Both the position numbers and the translations under genes were made by a program. This document shows positions 30,101 to 40,684 of a stretch of 64,000 bases of DNA, in pieces. Source of the stretch: Rhynchopus euleeides (lineage: Eukaryota > Euglenozoa > Diplonemea > Diplonemida > Diplonemidae); contig OY723240.1 in NCBI GenBank assembly GCA_963210315.1, positions 2,418,001-2,482,000 of the forward strand, in the 5' to 3' direction. Below the pieces are notes generated by a model. It worked only from the letters and a program-made list of their open reading frames with translations, did not search any database and had not been told where the DNA came from. Each line of letters opens with the position of its first letter. The stretch's first letter is position 1.

Positions 30101-31243
30101 GTCAAATGCCACCCTTTTACGTGGACAAACACGATTTTTCAAAAAACCGGCGCAGAGGCCCCAAAGCCCCCGTAAACCCTCCAAACCCCCCCAGATCGGT
30201 CCGGAAACCCATCGAACCCCACTTTTCCACCATTCCGGGCACCTCAGGTGCCCGAATTGGGGTACCTAAATTTTGTGCCACCGTTTGGTACCGTACAGTG
30301 CCACTGTGTGGGAGGTTGGAAAAGAAAATGCCCCAACACACCACATCTGAGGGTTGCAATGCATGTTGCTTGCCAACCACGTCATCCGGTGGGTGTCAGG
30401 CGCTATGTAGGTGGCATTAGCCAGGTCTTCGATGTGTTCTGGCTTGTATATATACCTCCCTGCCACCATGCACCGGGAGGCTGCCTGTAGGTACGGAACA
30501 GTCCAGATGGTCGTGTGATTCCTGTGCAGCAGTGCTCCACAACCGGGATGTGTTGACAACGACTGTTGCAACACGAGCTGTACATTCCGGGAACACATGA
30601 AGTGCGCTGTCGTGGTACCCATTGTGCCAGAATTGGTAGTTGCTGCGGTCTACTTTGCCTGGCCCAAGAGCACTGGTACTGAACGGTGCAATATGCGTGG
30701 CGAGGTGAATACAACGGAAGCGCGCAAAGTCAATACAGCTCTCGGATGGCGGGTGGTGGTGCCACTAGTGTGTGACGTTCACTCGAGGATACAACGCATC
30801 ACAATGAATCAGCAACCGTGGACCGAGTACAATACGCTCTCTGTGGCTGGTGTGGGGGACAAAGGCAGTGCCTGTGCCGCAGGCAGGGAGGTATATATAC
30901 AAGCCAGAACACATCGAAGACCTGGCTAATGCCACCTACATAGCGCCTGACACCCACCGGATGACGTGGTTGGCAAGCAACATGCATTGCAACCCTCAGA
31001 TGTGGTGTGTTGGGGCATTTTCTTTTCCAACCTCCCACACAGTGGCACTGTACGGTACCAAACGGTGGCACAAAATTTAGGTACCCCAATTCGGGCACCT
31101 GAGGTGCCCGGAATGGTGGAAAAGTGGGGTTCGATGGGTTTCCGGACCGATCTGGGGGGGTTTGGAGGGTTTACGGGGGCTTTGGGGCCTCTGCGCCGGT
31201 TTTTTGAAAAATCGTGTTTGTCACCCCCATTTGACCCCCCCTA
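30101..31243. mobile_element. Foldback element with about 363-bp inverted arms
   Basis: The left arm (about 30101-30463) and right arm (about 30882-31243) are near-perfect reverse complements, sharing for instance GCACCTCAGGTGCCCG and CTTGTATATATACC; the middle of about 420 bases is unique. Each arm therefore yields the same short frames on opposite strands, which are not genes. This layout is typical of foldback or large MITE-type DNA transposons. G and C runs flank it, so a target-site duplication cannot be defined. Confidence 0.8.
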
Positions 31244-31364
31244 GGGGGGGGGGGTGTGGCTACAGTTTTCATCTCCCTCACGGTGGGATCTTGTAAATTT
31301 TACATGTATAACTACAAGTATATACATGTATTATACATGTATAATACTTGCATGTCAACTATTA

Positions 31365-31693
31365 CCGTATACGTAAATATTTTGGAACGTAAATATTATG
31401 GAACGTAAATATTTTGGAACGCTGGTGGGTTGGCGTTCCAGATTTTTTTCGTTCCATAATATTTACAGGGCTTTCTGCGACTCGGGGACTTGGACCAGGT
31501 GATCGGACGGCATACAGAGTCCCTGACGGGACCTACTCGTGCACTTTTCGCGCGATTCCTGACACAAGCCGTCCTCACCACCGAGTCCCCAACTGGCCCT
31601 GTAAATATTATGGAACGTAAATATTATGGAACGGACCGGCCAAAAATGGGCCCGTTCCATAATATTTACGTTCCATAATATTTACGTATACGG
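31365..31693. mobile_element. TA-target miniature element, CCGTATACG ends
   Basis: Ends CCGTATACGTAAATATT and the reverse complement, flanked by TA on each side inside the ATGTATAAT backbone. TA duplications are typical of Tc1/mariner-type elements. It has repeated GGAACGTAAATATT words and no intact coding region. Confidence 0.8.
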
Positions 31694-31746
31694 TATACAT
31701 GTATAATACATGTATATGCCTGAAATATACATGTAAAATACATGTA

Positions 31747-32091
31747 CCGTATACGTAAATATTTTGGAACGTAAATATTATGGAACGTAAATATTATGGA
31801 ACGTAAATATTTTGGAACGCTGGTGGGTTGGCGTTCCAGATTTTTTTCGTTCCATAATATTTACAGGGCTTTCTGCGACTCGGGGACTTGGACCAGGTGA
31901 TCGGACGGCATACAGAGTCCCTGACGGGACCTACTCGTGCACTTTTCGCGCGATTCCTGACGCAAGCCGTCCTCACCACCGAGTCCCCAACTGGCCCTGT
32001 AAATATTATGGAACGTAAATATTATGGAACGGACCGGCCAAAAATGGGCCCGTTCCATAATATTTACGTTCCATAATATTTACGTATACGG
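31747..32091. mobile_element. TA-target miniature element, second copy
   Basis: Same family and orientation as the copy 54 bases to its left, with one extra terminal subrepeat (345 against 329 bp). TA duplicated on both sides. The interiors are almost identical. Confidence 0.8.
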
Positions 32092-32445
32092 TATATCAAG
32101 TAAAAATACAAGTATAATACTTGCATGTCAACTATTATACTTGTATTTTTACTTGATATACATGTATTTTACATGTATATTTCAGGCATTTACATGTATT
32201 TTACATGTATAATACTTGTCATGCAAGTATTATACATGTAAAATACTTGCATGACAAGTAAAATACTTGCATGCAAGTAAAATACATGTATTTTACTTGC
32301 ATGCAAGTATTTTACTTGTCATGCAAGTATTATACATGTATTTTACTTGTCATGCAAGTATTTTACATGTATAATACTTGCATGACAAGTATTATACATG
32401 TAAAATACATGTAAATGCCTGAAATATACATGTAAAATACATGTA

Positions 32446-33255
32446 CCGTAAACGGAAATATTGTGGACCGTAATAAAGGTGAACCGTACTATAGGTGGAC
32501 CGTAAAAAAGATGGAACAAATGGGATTTTTCCGGAACTTGGAACATTTTTACGGTCCACCTATTTTACGGTTGGGATAGTGGACTTGGCGGTTTTTTTTA
32601 CGAGTTCCTTCGTGACGAAGTCGCGAAGGAACCAAGGAAATCGTACGACTGAAGCTGCAGGATTAACACCACAGGGCCTCAGCACAGAGTGTGCGCTCAC
32701 CATCGTCCGGGAACTGTTCTCCCACAGTTACTGCAGGGTGTACTGCACTAAAGGAGTACGATTTCCCTGAATTTTCCGGGCACTGATTCACGAATTTACA
32801 TCTGGAGGGAGCCCGGTGGTCTCAGCTTCTGTCTGCGCGCCCTGCCGTACTGTGGCTGCTTTTGTGGGCTCGTGCATCAGGTTCTACTTTTACTTCTACC
32901 GGAACGCTCCTTGCATGGTACTACACTTCTCGAGGTGTGGTGGTGGGTGAGTCTCGAGGTGAGTGGTGGTGATCGTGCCCTTTCCACACGCAGGGATGAC
33001 TTGCTTCTCTTGCTGGTGTTGGTTGCGGTGGTGGAGGGAGGGTCCAAAGCTGGGAGGTCGGGAGGCCTACGTGCGGGAGTCTGCGGCGTGGAGGCCGCAG
33101 TCCGCGCCCCGCAACCCACCAGCCCGCGGGCGAAAATCGCATTGTCTTTTCCATATGCAGTCCCAATAAATGGTGGACCGTAAAAAAGATGGAACGTTTG
33201 GCCTTTTTTTGGGAACTTGGAACATTTTTACGGTCCACCCTTTTTCCGTTTACGG
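32446..33255 (+). mobile_element. 810-bp TA-target element, CCGTAAACGG ends
   Basis: Begins CCGTAAACGGAAATATTG and ends with CCGTTTACGG, flanked by TA. Subterminal copies of TACGGTCCACC occur near both ends. The middle is GC-rich with no convincing gene. An inverted copy of equal length is at 36438-37247. Confidence 0.8.
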
Positions 33256-33609
33256 TATATCAAGTAAAAATACAAGTATAATAGTTGACATGCAAGTATT
33301 ATACTTGTATTTTTACTTGATATACATGTATTTTACATGTATATTTCAGGCATATACACACGGTGGACTCCAGCGGGGGTAGGGTAACCCTTTTCGGGAG
33401 TCTCAACTAGGGGGAGTCCAACTCCCGCTAGCGGGAGTCTATACTCCCGCTAGGGGGAGTCTGACTCCCCCTAGCGGGAGTCTTTTCACCTATTTTCACT
33501 CATTTTTCCCATGATACCTATGCAATGTGGCACTCGTCACTGAAGTACAGCCACACCAAACGAAACGGACGTTTCCACCCATCCCAGCTCGCAGACCTGA
33601 TTCACAAAA

Positions 33610-33990
33610 ATGGGGAAGACGACAACGAAGCCGGCAGCGAAGCCGGCGGCAAAGTCGATTAAGAAGAAGAAGAGCGCAGAGAGTCCCGAGGCTGCGGAGG
33701 CGACGAACATTGTGCATGATTTTTGCACGGCCTTCCCTGTTAAAAAAGGGGGCAGTGTGCTGACACTGGGATCCATTAGAAGGCTCCTAGCAACGGTGTT
33801 GAGCAAGGAGCTCCACCAGCATAGCACCCAGGTGGCCAACGCAATCATCGCCATGTCTTCCCTGACATGGATAAGTTCGCTGTCAGGGAAGTCGCAACGA
33901 TGCGGAAGGAGGGCGCTCTCCGTCATATACAAGGTGGAGGCGAAGTATGGCAAGGTGCAGGATACAAACGTGTCGTCGGGGGCAGCCTGA
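33610..33990 (+). CDS. Lys/Ala-rich-tailed small protein inside transposon
   Basis: 126 residues from ATG 33610. The N-terminus KTTTKPAAKPAAKSIKKKK resembles a histone-like or other basic tail, followed by a segment with predicted helices (SIRRLLATVLSKELHQHS). From about 33862 the next frame (MDKFAVREVATMRKEGALRH) looks equally protein-like, so a frameshift or a short intron may lie there. I cannot assign a fold; a captured chromatin protein is one possibility. Confidence 0.4.
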   Translation: MGKTTTKPAAKPAAKSIKKKKSAESPEAAEATNIVHDFCTAFPVKKGGSVLTLGSIRRLLATVLSKELHQHSTQVANAIIAMSSLTWISSLSGKSQRCGRRALSVIYKVEAKYGKVQDTNVSSGAA

Positions 33991-34255
33991 AGCCGCGAAT
34001 GATCGCGACACGGGCGAACGGCTTGGCACCGTGGGTCTGGATAGATGCTGGAGTTCGGCCGGGTGAAACCGGAAGTCGCAGCAAAATTTGCCCCCCCAGA
34101 TTTCTTCCTCAAACCCACCCGTGGGCTGATCCGGCCTTGCACGGTGGACTCCAGCGGGGGTAGGGTACCACTACCGGGTTTAACCCTTTTCGGGAATCTC
34201 AACTAGGGGGAGTCCAACTCCCGCTAGCGGGAGTATAGATCAGCAGTGGGCAACA

Positions 34256-34479
34256 ATGAGGCGATGCGGGGGGCGAGGGCACCGATGCTCACTGTGCGAC
34301 ATCCCAGAAGAACGCTGGTATCAACAGGTGCATCGATACCCGCACCTGACTCTCTCTGAGATGAAAGAGGCTGGCTACCCCTCCCTCTTGGCAGGTGTGC
34401 TTCCCAATGCCCGCTACGTCACCCCAGCACTCCATGACTGCAAGGGGCTCGCCATGCGGCTGATCAGGGTACTGGATGA
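34256..34479 (+). pseudogene. Cysteine-containing frame interrupted by hAT-like element
   Basis: Starts MRRCGGRGHRCSLCD and continues through LHDCKGLAMRLIRVLD up to the 8-bp target duplication at 34472-34479, where a 661-bp element is inserted. On the far side (from 35149) the frame would continue briefly before a stop near 35190. The CxxC and H/C spacing hints at a metal-binding knuckle, but no family is recognised. Confidence 0.4.
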
Positions 34480-35140
34480 CAGGGGTGGAGCTTGGGGGTT
34501 TTTTCGGGTCAGCTGACCTGATTTTCTGCAGGCCCTCACAAAAAATCAGGTCAGGGGTAAAAAGAAAAAAAAATATAGATTTTCGGGAAACCGGAAAAGT
34601 TGGCTCCTCGCCTTGGGGCCTCAAGGTGACCAGGAGGCGTTTCGTGAGCAAAGTGACCCCAGCGACATGAGCACAGGCCTCAAACAGTCACAATAGAGGA
34701 CAAATGAAGCTGCCCAACCCGTACCGTGCAACAGACGTTTACTACCGTGGCCTCCGGTGGCTGGGGGGCTCCGCCCCCCAGACCCCCCTGTGGCATGTGC
34801 CTGTCTTGTACCCAAGCCCTTTACATCAGGGAATCTCAGTATCCTCAGGAGGACGCAGCCAACTCACACAGAATCCGTACGCCCGCAAGTCACAGATGTT
34901 CACTACCGTGGCCTCCGGCGGCTGGGAGCTCCGCCTCCCAGACCCCCCCTACGGCATGTGTTTGTCTTGTAACCAAGTCCTTGCGCGTCCGGGGCTGCAT
35001 ATCGGTTCCGGTACCTCGCGGGAGGCTGGGCCCGAGCACTGATCTCTGAGACGAACCGGGGGGGAACCCATAAGAAAAAATTGGCTGACCCGATCTGACC
35101 CGATCCAGCCCGCAACCCCATATTTCAAGCTCCACCCCTG
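34480..35140. mobile_element. Non-autonomous hAT-like element, 8-bp duplication
   Basis: Ends CAGGGGTGGAGCTTG and CAAGCTCCACCCCTG (one mismatch over about 15 bases), flanked on both sides by CTGGATGA (34472-34479 and 35141-35148). CAGGGG ends and 8-bp duplications are hallmarks of the hAT superfamily. It contains two copies of the GGGGGGCTCCGCCCCCC repeat, and part of it recurs inverted near 55.2-55.5 kb. No transposase is present. Confidence 0.8.
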
Positions 35141-35194
35141 CTGGATGAGACAACAAAAAAATATTCGACAAGACCTGTACAAACCTTGCACTGA

Positions 35195-36061
35195 ATGTGT
35201 CGCAGCATGGGACAGGTGCTCAGTTCCGGAAGGTCGTGCTTGCCTGTCACAGGACACACCTACAAGGGCTTGTTCCGCTACCTCTTTGTCTCCCTTGCAG
35301 ACCTCATGCATTTCCGGTATGCAGACATCCCCTGGCGCTTCTGGGGATGCAAGGATGAGTCAGCCCGGATTCCCTTCTTGCGTGCTCGGATCTCAGGGCA
35401 TATATTTCACTGGTTGATGGAGCATGCCGAAAAGGGATCAACGCGCAATGCCTACGTACACAGTCTCCATCATTGGTGGGCTCCAGAAGATGCAGTGCCT
35501 CTGCAGAACAACGACGAATTTGAAGAAGCAGAGAACGGACATCGCAAGAAAGATGCCGTTACAATCGCCAGCTCCGCAACTTACGAGAGAGATCTTGCGA
35601 TGGCAGAAGAGAAGCGGCGCGCATCGGGCATGCCTTGGAAGGTTGCGCACCTGTCGCAGGACGGGATCCTCGGGTATAGAGAAGTCATCCTGTGTCCGTG
35701 TCTGCACACCCGACACGCTCATAGATTGGCTGTGTATGTTCTTTGCACACAGTTGACACAGCTGCAGAAGGGGTTTGTGCACTGCAACACACAGGACTTC
35801 GTTGAACCCATCAGCGCGCCCTACTTCCTGTTCCGGTTCCCCGAAGGACACCGCAAATTATCGCTCTGCTTGTGCAAAATGCCAATCCCGCTGGGGGCGA
35901 CTTTCACACCATTCGTGTCATCCGAGGCGACTTTGAGCACGCTTGACCAACGCGCACAGCAGGAGGGGGATGACAGTTCTGACGAAGAAGATGAGGCCTG
36001 CAGGATGGCTTGTCTTGCCCAAGGTGTAACACAACTACGACAGGCGATGGCCGCACTTTGA
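35195..36061 (+). CDS. Unrecognised protein inside 3-kb transposon
   Basis: 288 residues, open from ATG 35195 to TGA 36061. It has balanced composition unlike the surrounding low-complexity frames: aromatic-rich part GLFRYLFVSLADLMHFRYAD, then HIFHWLMEHAEKG, a Glu/Lys region (EEAENGHRKKD), CPCLHTRHAHRLAVYVLC, and an acidic stretch near the end (DDSSDEEDEA). The composition suggests a real protein, perhaps the transposon's own or a captured gene. The Cys/His cluster could bind metal. No DDE catalytic pattern can be assigned by eye. Confidence 0.5.
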   Translation: MCRSMGQVLSSGRSCLPVTGHTYKGLFRYLFVSLADLMHFRYADIPWRFWGCKDESARIPFLRARISGHIFHWLMEHAEKGSTRNAYVHSLHHWWAPEDAVPLQNNDEFEEAENGHRKKDAVTIASSATYERDLAMAEEKRRASGMPWKVAHLSQDGILGYREVILCPCLHTRHAHRLAVYVLCTQLTQLQKGFVHCNTQDFVEPISAPYFLFRFPEGHRKLSLCLCKMPIPLGATFTPFVSSEATLSTLDQRAQQEGDDSSDEEDEACRMACLAQGVTQLRQAMAAL

Positions 36062-36437
36062 CACCTCAAATTCTAACCGCTCACCTCCGCAGGTGTAGCC
36101 GCTACCAGGAGGATAGGTAGGTAGTCCAGAGTCCGGGGAAACTGACAGAAGCAAAACAAGCCCCTCCCCATCCCTCTTCCACCATGATTTTACCCCCCAC
36201 GCCAGTAGACTGTAACTATATCATGGGAAAAATGGATGAAAATAGGTGAAAAGACTCCCGCTAGGGGGAGTCAGACTCCCCCTAGCGGGAGTATAGACTC
36301 CCGCTAGCGGGAGTCTTTGACACCCGCTCAGACTCCCGCTCCCAGACTCCCGCTAGGGCCGCTGGAGTCCACCGTGCATGTATTATACATGTATAATAGT
36401 TGACATGCAAGTATTATACATGTATAATACATGTATA

Positions 36438-37247
36438 CCGTAAACGGAAAAAGGGTGGACCGTAAAAATGTTCCAAGTTCCCAAAAAAAGGCCAAACGTT
36501 CCATCTTTTTTACGGTCCACTATTTATTGGGACTGCATATGGAAAAGACAATGCGATTTTCGCCCGCGGGCTGGTGGGTTGCGGGGCGCGGACTGCGGCC
36601 TCCACGCCGCAGACTCCCGCACGTAGGCCTCCCGACCTCCCAGCTTTGGACCCTCCCTCCACCACCGCAACCAACACCAGCAAGAGAAGCAAGTCCTCCC
36701 TGCGTGTGGAAAGGGCACGATCACCACCACTCACCTCGAGACTCACCCACCACCACACCTCGAGAAGTGTAGTACCATGCAAGGAGCGTTCCGGTAGAAG
36801 TAAAAGTAGAACCTGATGCACGAGCCCACAAAAGCAGCCACAGTACGGCAGGGCGCGCAGACAGAAGCTGAGACCACCGGGCTCCCTCCAGATGTAAATT
36901 CGTGAATCAGTGCCCGGAAAATTCAGGGAAATCGTACTCCTTTAGTGTAGTACACCCTGCAGTAACTGTGGGAGAACAGTTCCCGGACGATGGTGAGCGC
37001 ACACTCTGTGCTGAGGCTCTGTGGTGTTAATCCTGCAGCTTCAGTCGTACGATTTCCTTGGTTCCTTCGCGACTTCGTCACGAAGGAACTCGTAAAAAAA
37101 ACCGCCAAGTCCACTATCCCAACCGTAAAATAGGTGGACCGTAAAAATGTTCCAAGTTCCGGAAAAATCCCATTTGTTCCATCTTTTTTACGGTCCACCT
37201 ATAGTACGGTTCACCTTTATTACGGTCCACAATATTTCCGTTTACGG
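36438..37247 (-). mobile_element. 810-bp TA-target element, inverted copy
   Basis: Same length and nearly the same sequence as 32446-33255 in reverse orientation, with TA on both sides. It sits in the right arm of the palindromic host element. Confidence 0.8.
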
Positions 37248-37291
37248 TATACTTGTAGTTATACATGTAAAATTTACAAGATCCCACCGTG

Positions 37292-38476
37292 CTACCAACC
37301 CCACCCCTCATCCCGGCGAGTGAATGGGCAGCGGGAGGTCGCACCAGAGCCCGCTCGGCCCGACCTGCCGCTGGAAAAAAACAGATAGGGCTTGACGATG
37401 CTGTCAAGCTTATATCCACTGCCACCACCGCCGACCCCTCTCGCCCCCCCCCCCCTTTCGACGCATTCGCTGCATCCGATAGTGCAGTACCCGCTCAGAA
37501 TGTGCATGTGTGGAGTGGGTGTGCGGTGCCCTTTCGGAGGGGCCCTTCGTTCCGATATAACTCGCTGTGATCATGGGGAGTCGTGAACCACCTCCTTTTG
37601 AAAAACGCCTTTCTTTTAGCGTGGCAGGTTCTCGTTTTGTGGCAGGGGGTATATCGGGGCTTCTGTTCGATGCCATCCCGCTTCCCCAGCGTTGCTTGTG
37701 TGATCATGCGGGATGTTGGGTCATTCTCGGAGCATCACACTTCGGCGTGGACCCCACACGCACAGTCATACACAGCTACGCGGGTTTTGTTTTGTCGGGG
37801 TGTGGGCGACGTGCTGCAAACTTGCAGCCGGTCATTTATTTTACGCACACGGCATATTTCTTTTGCGTGGAAAGTGTCATTCAGCTCAGCCGACCGCGCT
37901 CCACACAACCATCCCCACTTCATAATCAGGCAAGATGGGTTTGTAAGTTGTGTGTGTGCGACGCGTCAAAAGACATCAAACGAGGTGAAAGTCATAGAGG
38001 GAGGAGCAGCAGGGCTGACACTTTTATTCCAGGCATTTTTCAGAGTCAAAAAAAAACACGGGTGGTTTTGGGTGTACTACTATTCCTAGCCCTGCCTCCC
38101 TCACCCCTTGGCGAGAGCGGCATATCGTGCGCCTGGCCTCATCTGCATTGCCGAGTTCCTGTGTGCCTCCCTGCAGCCTCACCTGCTGACCCCACCCCCT
38201 GCCCTGACCGATTCCCGACAAGGGAGTCCCGCTTTCAGCCAGGGGTCGAGAACCAAGATGCCATCGGGCGTTGTTTTCGGCAACCCGCCCCCCCACCCCA
38301 CCCCACCCCCCACCTCACCCCACCCCCGCCGACGCATCGTTTCAGCAGGGCCCAGCAAGGACCGCCCCCGCCCCCCCCCCCCCCCCCCCGCCCTTCCGCC
38401 ACCCACCGCTGCCTACCACCACACAGCCACACAGCAGGTGCCTTGGGCAGGCTGCGCCTGCGCGCAGGCGTGTGCC
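37292..38476. other. Intergenic and possible 5' region of the coiled-coil gene
   Basis: Long frames exist (for example 37567-38616) but with erratic composition and no recognisable domain. A C run (38368-38389) and CT-rich DNA precede the ATG at 38477. No gene is called. Confidence 0.5.
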
Positions 38477-40684
38477 ATGATGGGCGAGGCACCGGTGCTG
38501 TTGGGTGCCGGCGAGCTCCAGGTATGCTAGCAGCGGAGGGTGTGGACCGGTCTGGCTGGGCGTTTCCGTGCATGGGGTTGCACGTAAGGGCGCTCAGAAG
38601 GGGCAGTTCAGCCTGAAGAATCGGTTCGGAATAGAGTGGGTTCTGCCGCACAAAGTCATGCATGGGGGGCCTTCGCTCCGTGTCACTTTGCAGCCTATTA
38701 GTTCACCTATGAGTCACCGTCTATGTGTTGTGAGGTGGGTCGCCCTTTCTCACTTTTCTGCGTTGGCCTTCGCAATGCTGGATTAGCGGACCCCTGCATC
38801 CTCCAGAAGATCACGAGGTACCGCTGCATGGGAACTGATATTCTACGGGGGGGTCTTCGCTGGGTCGTTATCCTTCGTCAATCTCGGTCACTTTTTCAGC
38901 CAATTCAACAGGAAAGACACTAAAATGCACTGACGACCACCCCGTAGCGAAGACCCCCTATACTTTTCTGCATTCTGAGCGAAGATCCCCCCACCAGGTG
39001 CCGAGAGCCGGCGCAGTGTTAGGCACAGGGTGAAGGAAACCCCCAAAAAGTGCTTCCTGCGTGCATGGCACGCCCACACCACCACACCGCACCACAGGAT
39101 CTGCCCTTCAAAGCGAGTCTCGAGACCCGCATCTCGCCCACAGGCGCGGCGCAGATCGTGCGATACCTCTCTGTTCTGGCAAAGGTATGCCCTTGCACTG
39201 TCGTGTGGGGGTGGGGTACACCGGGGAGAGTGGGGGGAGGGGGGGGGAGGGGTGTGCCTCCGGAGGCAGCGCCCCTCCTCTTTCTCCCTGTCCTTGCTTG
39301 CCGCTTCTCCCCGCTTTTTTCCGGTGCTCCCTCGCTCTCGCTTGCCGCTTCTCCCCCCGCCACTCAAACCCATCACACAGCAACCTGGCACCGATTCGCT
39401 GCTGGTCAAGCGTGCGCATGTCGATATTGCTGTGAGCCAGCCGAACCTGCCACCAACTGACTATGTGTACATTACGCATGACTTCATCGCGAGCGATCCG
39501 TTGTTGCAGGGTGCACGCCCCATCGAGTCCGGGCCGATAGACGGGGTGCGCAGCACAAGCGTTACGGTATGGAGGTGCCTCGGCATGCAGGCCCACCCCT
39601 CTCTTGATTATCTTCATGCGGCATCGCTTGTCGATTGATTGCCCTTGTCTCTTCGTGGCTGTAGGGGAGGAGCTAACAGCCGTCTCCCCACAGAGAGACA
39701 GAGGGGGTGCAGGCAGAACCGCCTTTGGTGATGGCAGCTCTACCACCGCCCCCCACCCCCGCCTGCGTGCGGCCTTCCCCCCATGTGCACCCGCCCCCGC
39801 CACAGCGCCACATCGGTGGGAAGGACTTCCGCGTGGAGATCTTCTACACCCTGGCATCGCGGTTTGGGCTGGCCCACATGTACCCCCTGCCGATCGGGTC
39901 GCTCGCCCGGTTGCGCGATCCGGCAAAGCACCCCCCGACGCCGCAGCCGGTGTCTGCCTTTGCGGGTGTGCGTGAGCTGGACGACGCTGTGAAGTGCACG
40001 AAGGGTGCCTTAGAGCAGCTGGTGGCGGCACAGCGCGCCCTGGCGGTCAGCGCGGCAGAGCGGGACGAGCTGGACAGGCTGCGTGCTGAGGTGGCCCACC
40101 TGCGCGAGCAGCAGGCGCGGTGGCAGGTGGAGCGGGCAGAGCTGCTGGCACAGCACGAGGCACAGGAGGCCCGCCACCGCCAGCAGCAGGACGCACGCGA
40201 TGCGGAAGAGCAGGTGCTGCGGGCGCGCCGCGCGCAGCAGGCGCACGACGCACACACTACTGCAGCCCTTACGTCTGCTGTGGCGGCAGCCTTCGAGAGG
40301 CAGGCGCTATCTGTTGCGGCATCGTCTGTAGCGCCGCTGGCGCCCCCATCGACGACGCCGTACATTGCCCCACTGGCGCCTGCTGTGGCGGGCGTGCCGC
40401 TGAGCGCCGCGTCGCCCGCAGCCCCGGAAAGGCGCCGCACGCCGCCCCAGCTGCGGAGCGCGACTGCGGAGGCGGTGCCGTTTGTGCCGGGGTCGCCGTC
40501 GCTGCTCAGCCCTGTGCCCCAGGACCCCCTCTCGCTGCTGCGGCCTGTGCGGTCCCCGTCGCCCGTGATGCCAGGGCCTCTCGTCGGGCCGCAGGGCGCA
40601 CACGCCTTTGTGCCAACCGACATGTCGACCGGCTTCGGGTGCCCGCCGTCATCACCAGCCAGCCCGTCGCCGTCTCCGCTGTGA
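38477..40684 (+). CDS. Coiled-coil protein with four exons, family not recognised
   Basis: Exons 38477-38521, 39098-39184, 39381-39566 and 39806-40684 join in frame; all three introns are phase 0, start GTATGC or GTATGG and end in CACAG. The product has 398 residues. Residues 1-150 look globular (GAGELQ-DLPFKASLETR, SPTGAAQIVRYLSVLAK, VDIAVSQPNLPPTDYVYITH, KDFRVEIFYTLASRFGLAH). Residues about 160-258 form a charged Glu/Arg/Gln/Ala coiled coil, and the rest is a Pro/Ser-rich tail. This organisation suggests a cytoskeletal or scaffold protein, but I do not recognise it. Intron 1 contains a 110-bp miniature transposon. The exon structure is my reconstruction from splice motifs and frame continuity; exon 1 is the least certain. 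Confidence 0.6.
38849..38958. mobile_element. GGGGGTCTTCGC miniature element inside intron 1
   Basis: About 110 bp with ends GGGGGTCTTCGC and GCGAAGACCCCC and an interior of mirrored CGTCAGT/ACTGACG blocks that can fold into one hairpin. Relatives: 43726-43827, 44215-44316, 51988-52089 and 55933-56038. Confidence 0.8.

Larger units (their letters stand above)
33359..36376 (+). mobile_element. 3-kb CACGGTGGACTCC element carrying reading frames
   Basis: Ends CACGGTGGACTCCAGCGG and a matching GCTGGAGTCCACCGTG, with CA duplicated (33357-33358, 36377-36378). Subterminal arrays of CCCGCTAGCGGGAGT palindromes lie at both ends. The left terminal sequence also recurs internally at 34143-34236, so the element is composite. 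It carries frames at 33610, 34256 and 35195, one of which could encode a mobility protein although I recognise no transposase motif. Confidence 0.8.
31279..37291. mobile_element. CACGGTGG-family palindromic element broken up by nested insertions
   Basis: Ends are CACGGTGGGATCTTG and its reverse complement, with CT duplicated on both sides (31277-31278, 37292-37293). The backbone is the palindromic DNA of 675-1365. It is interrupted by four elements in TA sites (31365-31693, 31747-32091, 32446-33255, 36438-37247) and one in a CA site (33359-36376). The last of these itself contains a hAT-like element. Insertion order can be read from the interrupted backbone. Confidence 0.85.

Noticed and set aside
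30248..31098. Two matching short proteins on opposite strands
   Set aside because: They are the same frame read from the two arms of the foldback element, not independent genes.
31279..33357. CRISPR-like array from the regular ACATGTA/ACTTGCATG words
   Set aside because: No unique spacers between equal repeats; the words form a palindrome and the genome is eukaryotic.
33610..33990. Histone gene
   Set aside because: The Lys/Ala tail is histone-like, but I cannot find the conserved residues of any core histone in the rest.
37567..38616. 349-residue open frame
   Set aside because: Irregular composition, no recognisable domain, and it overlaps the first exon of the spliced gene in another frame.
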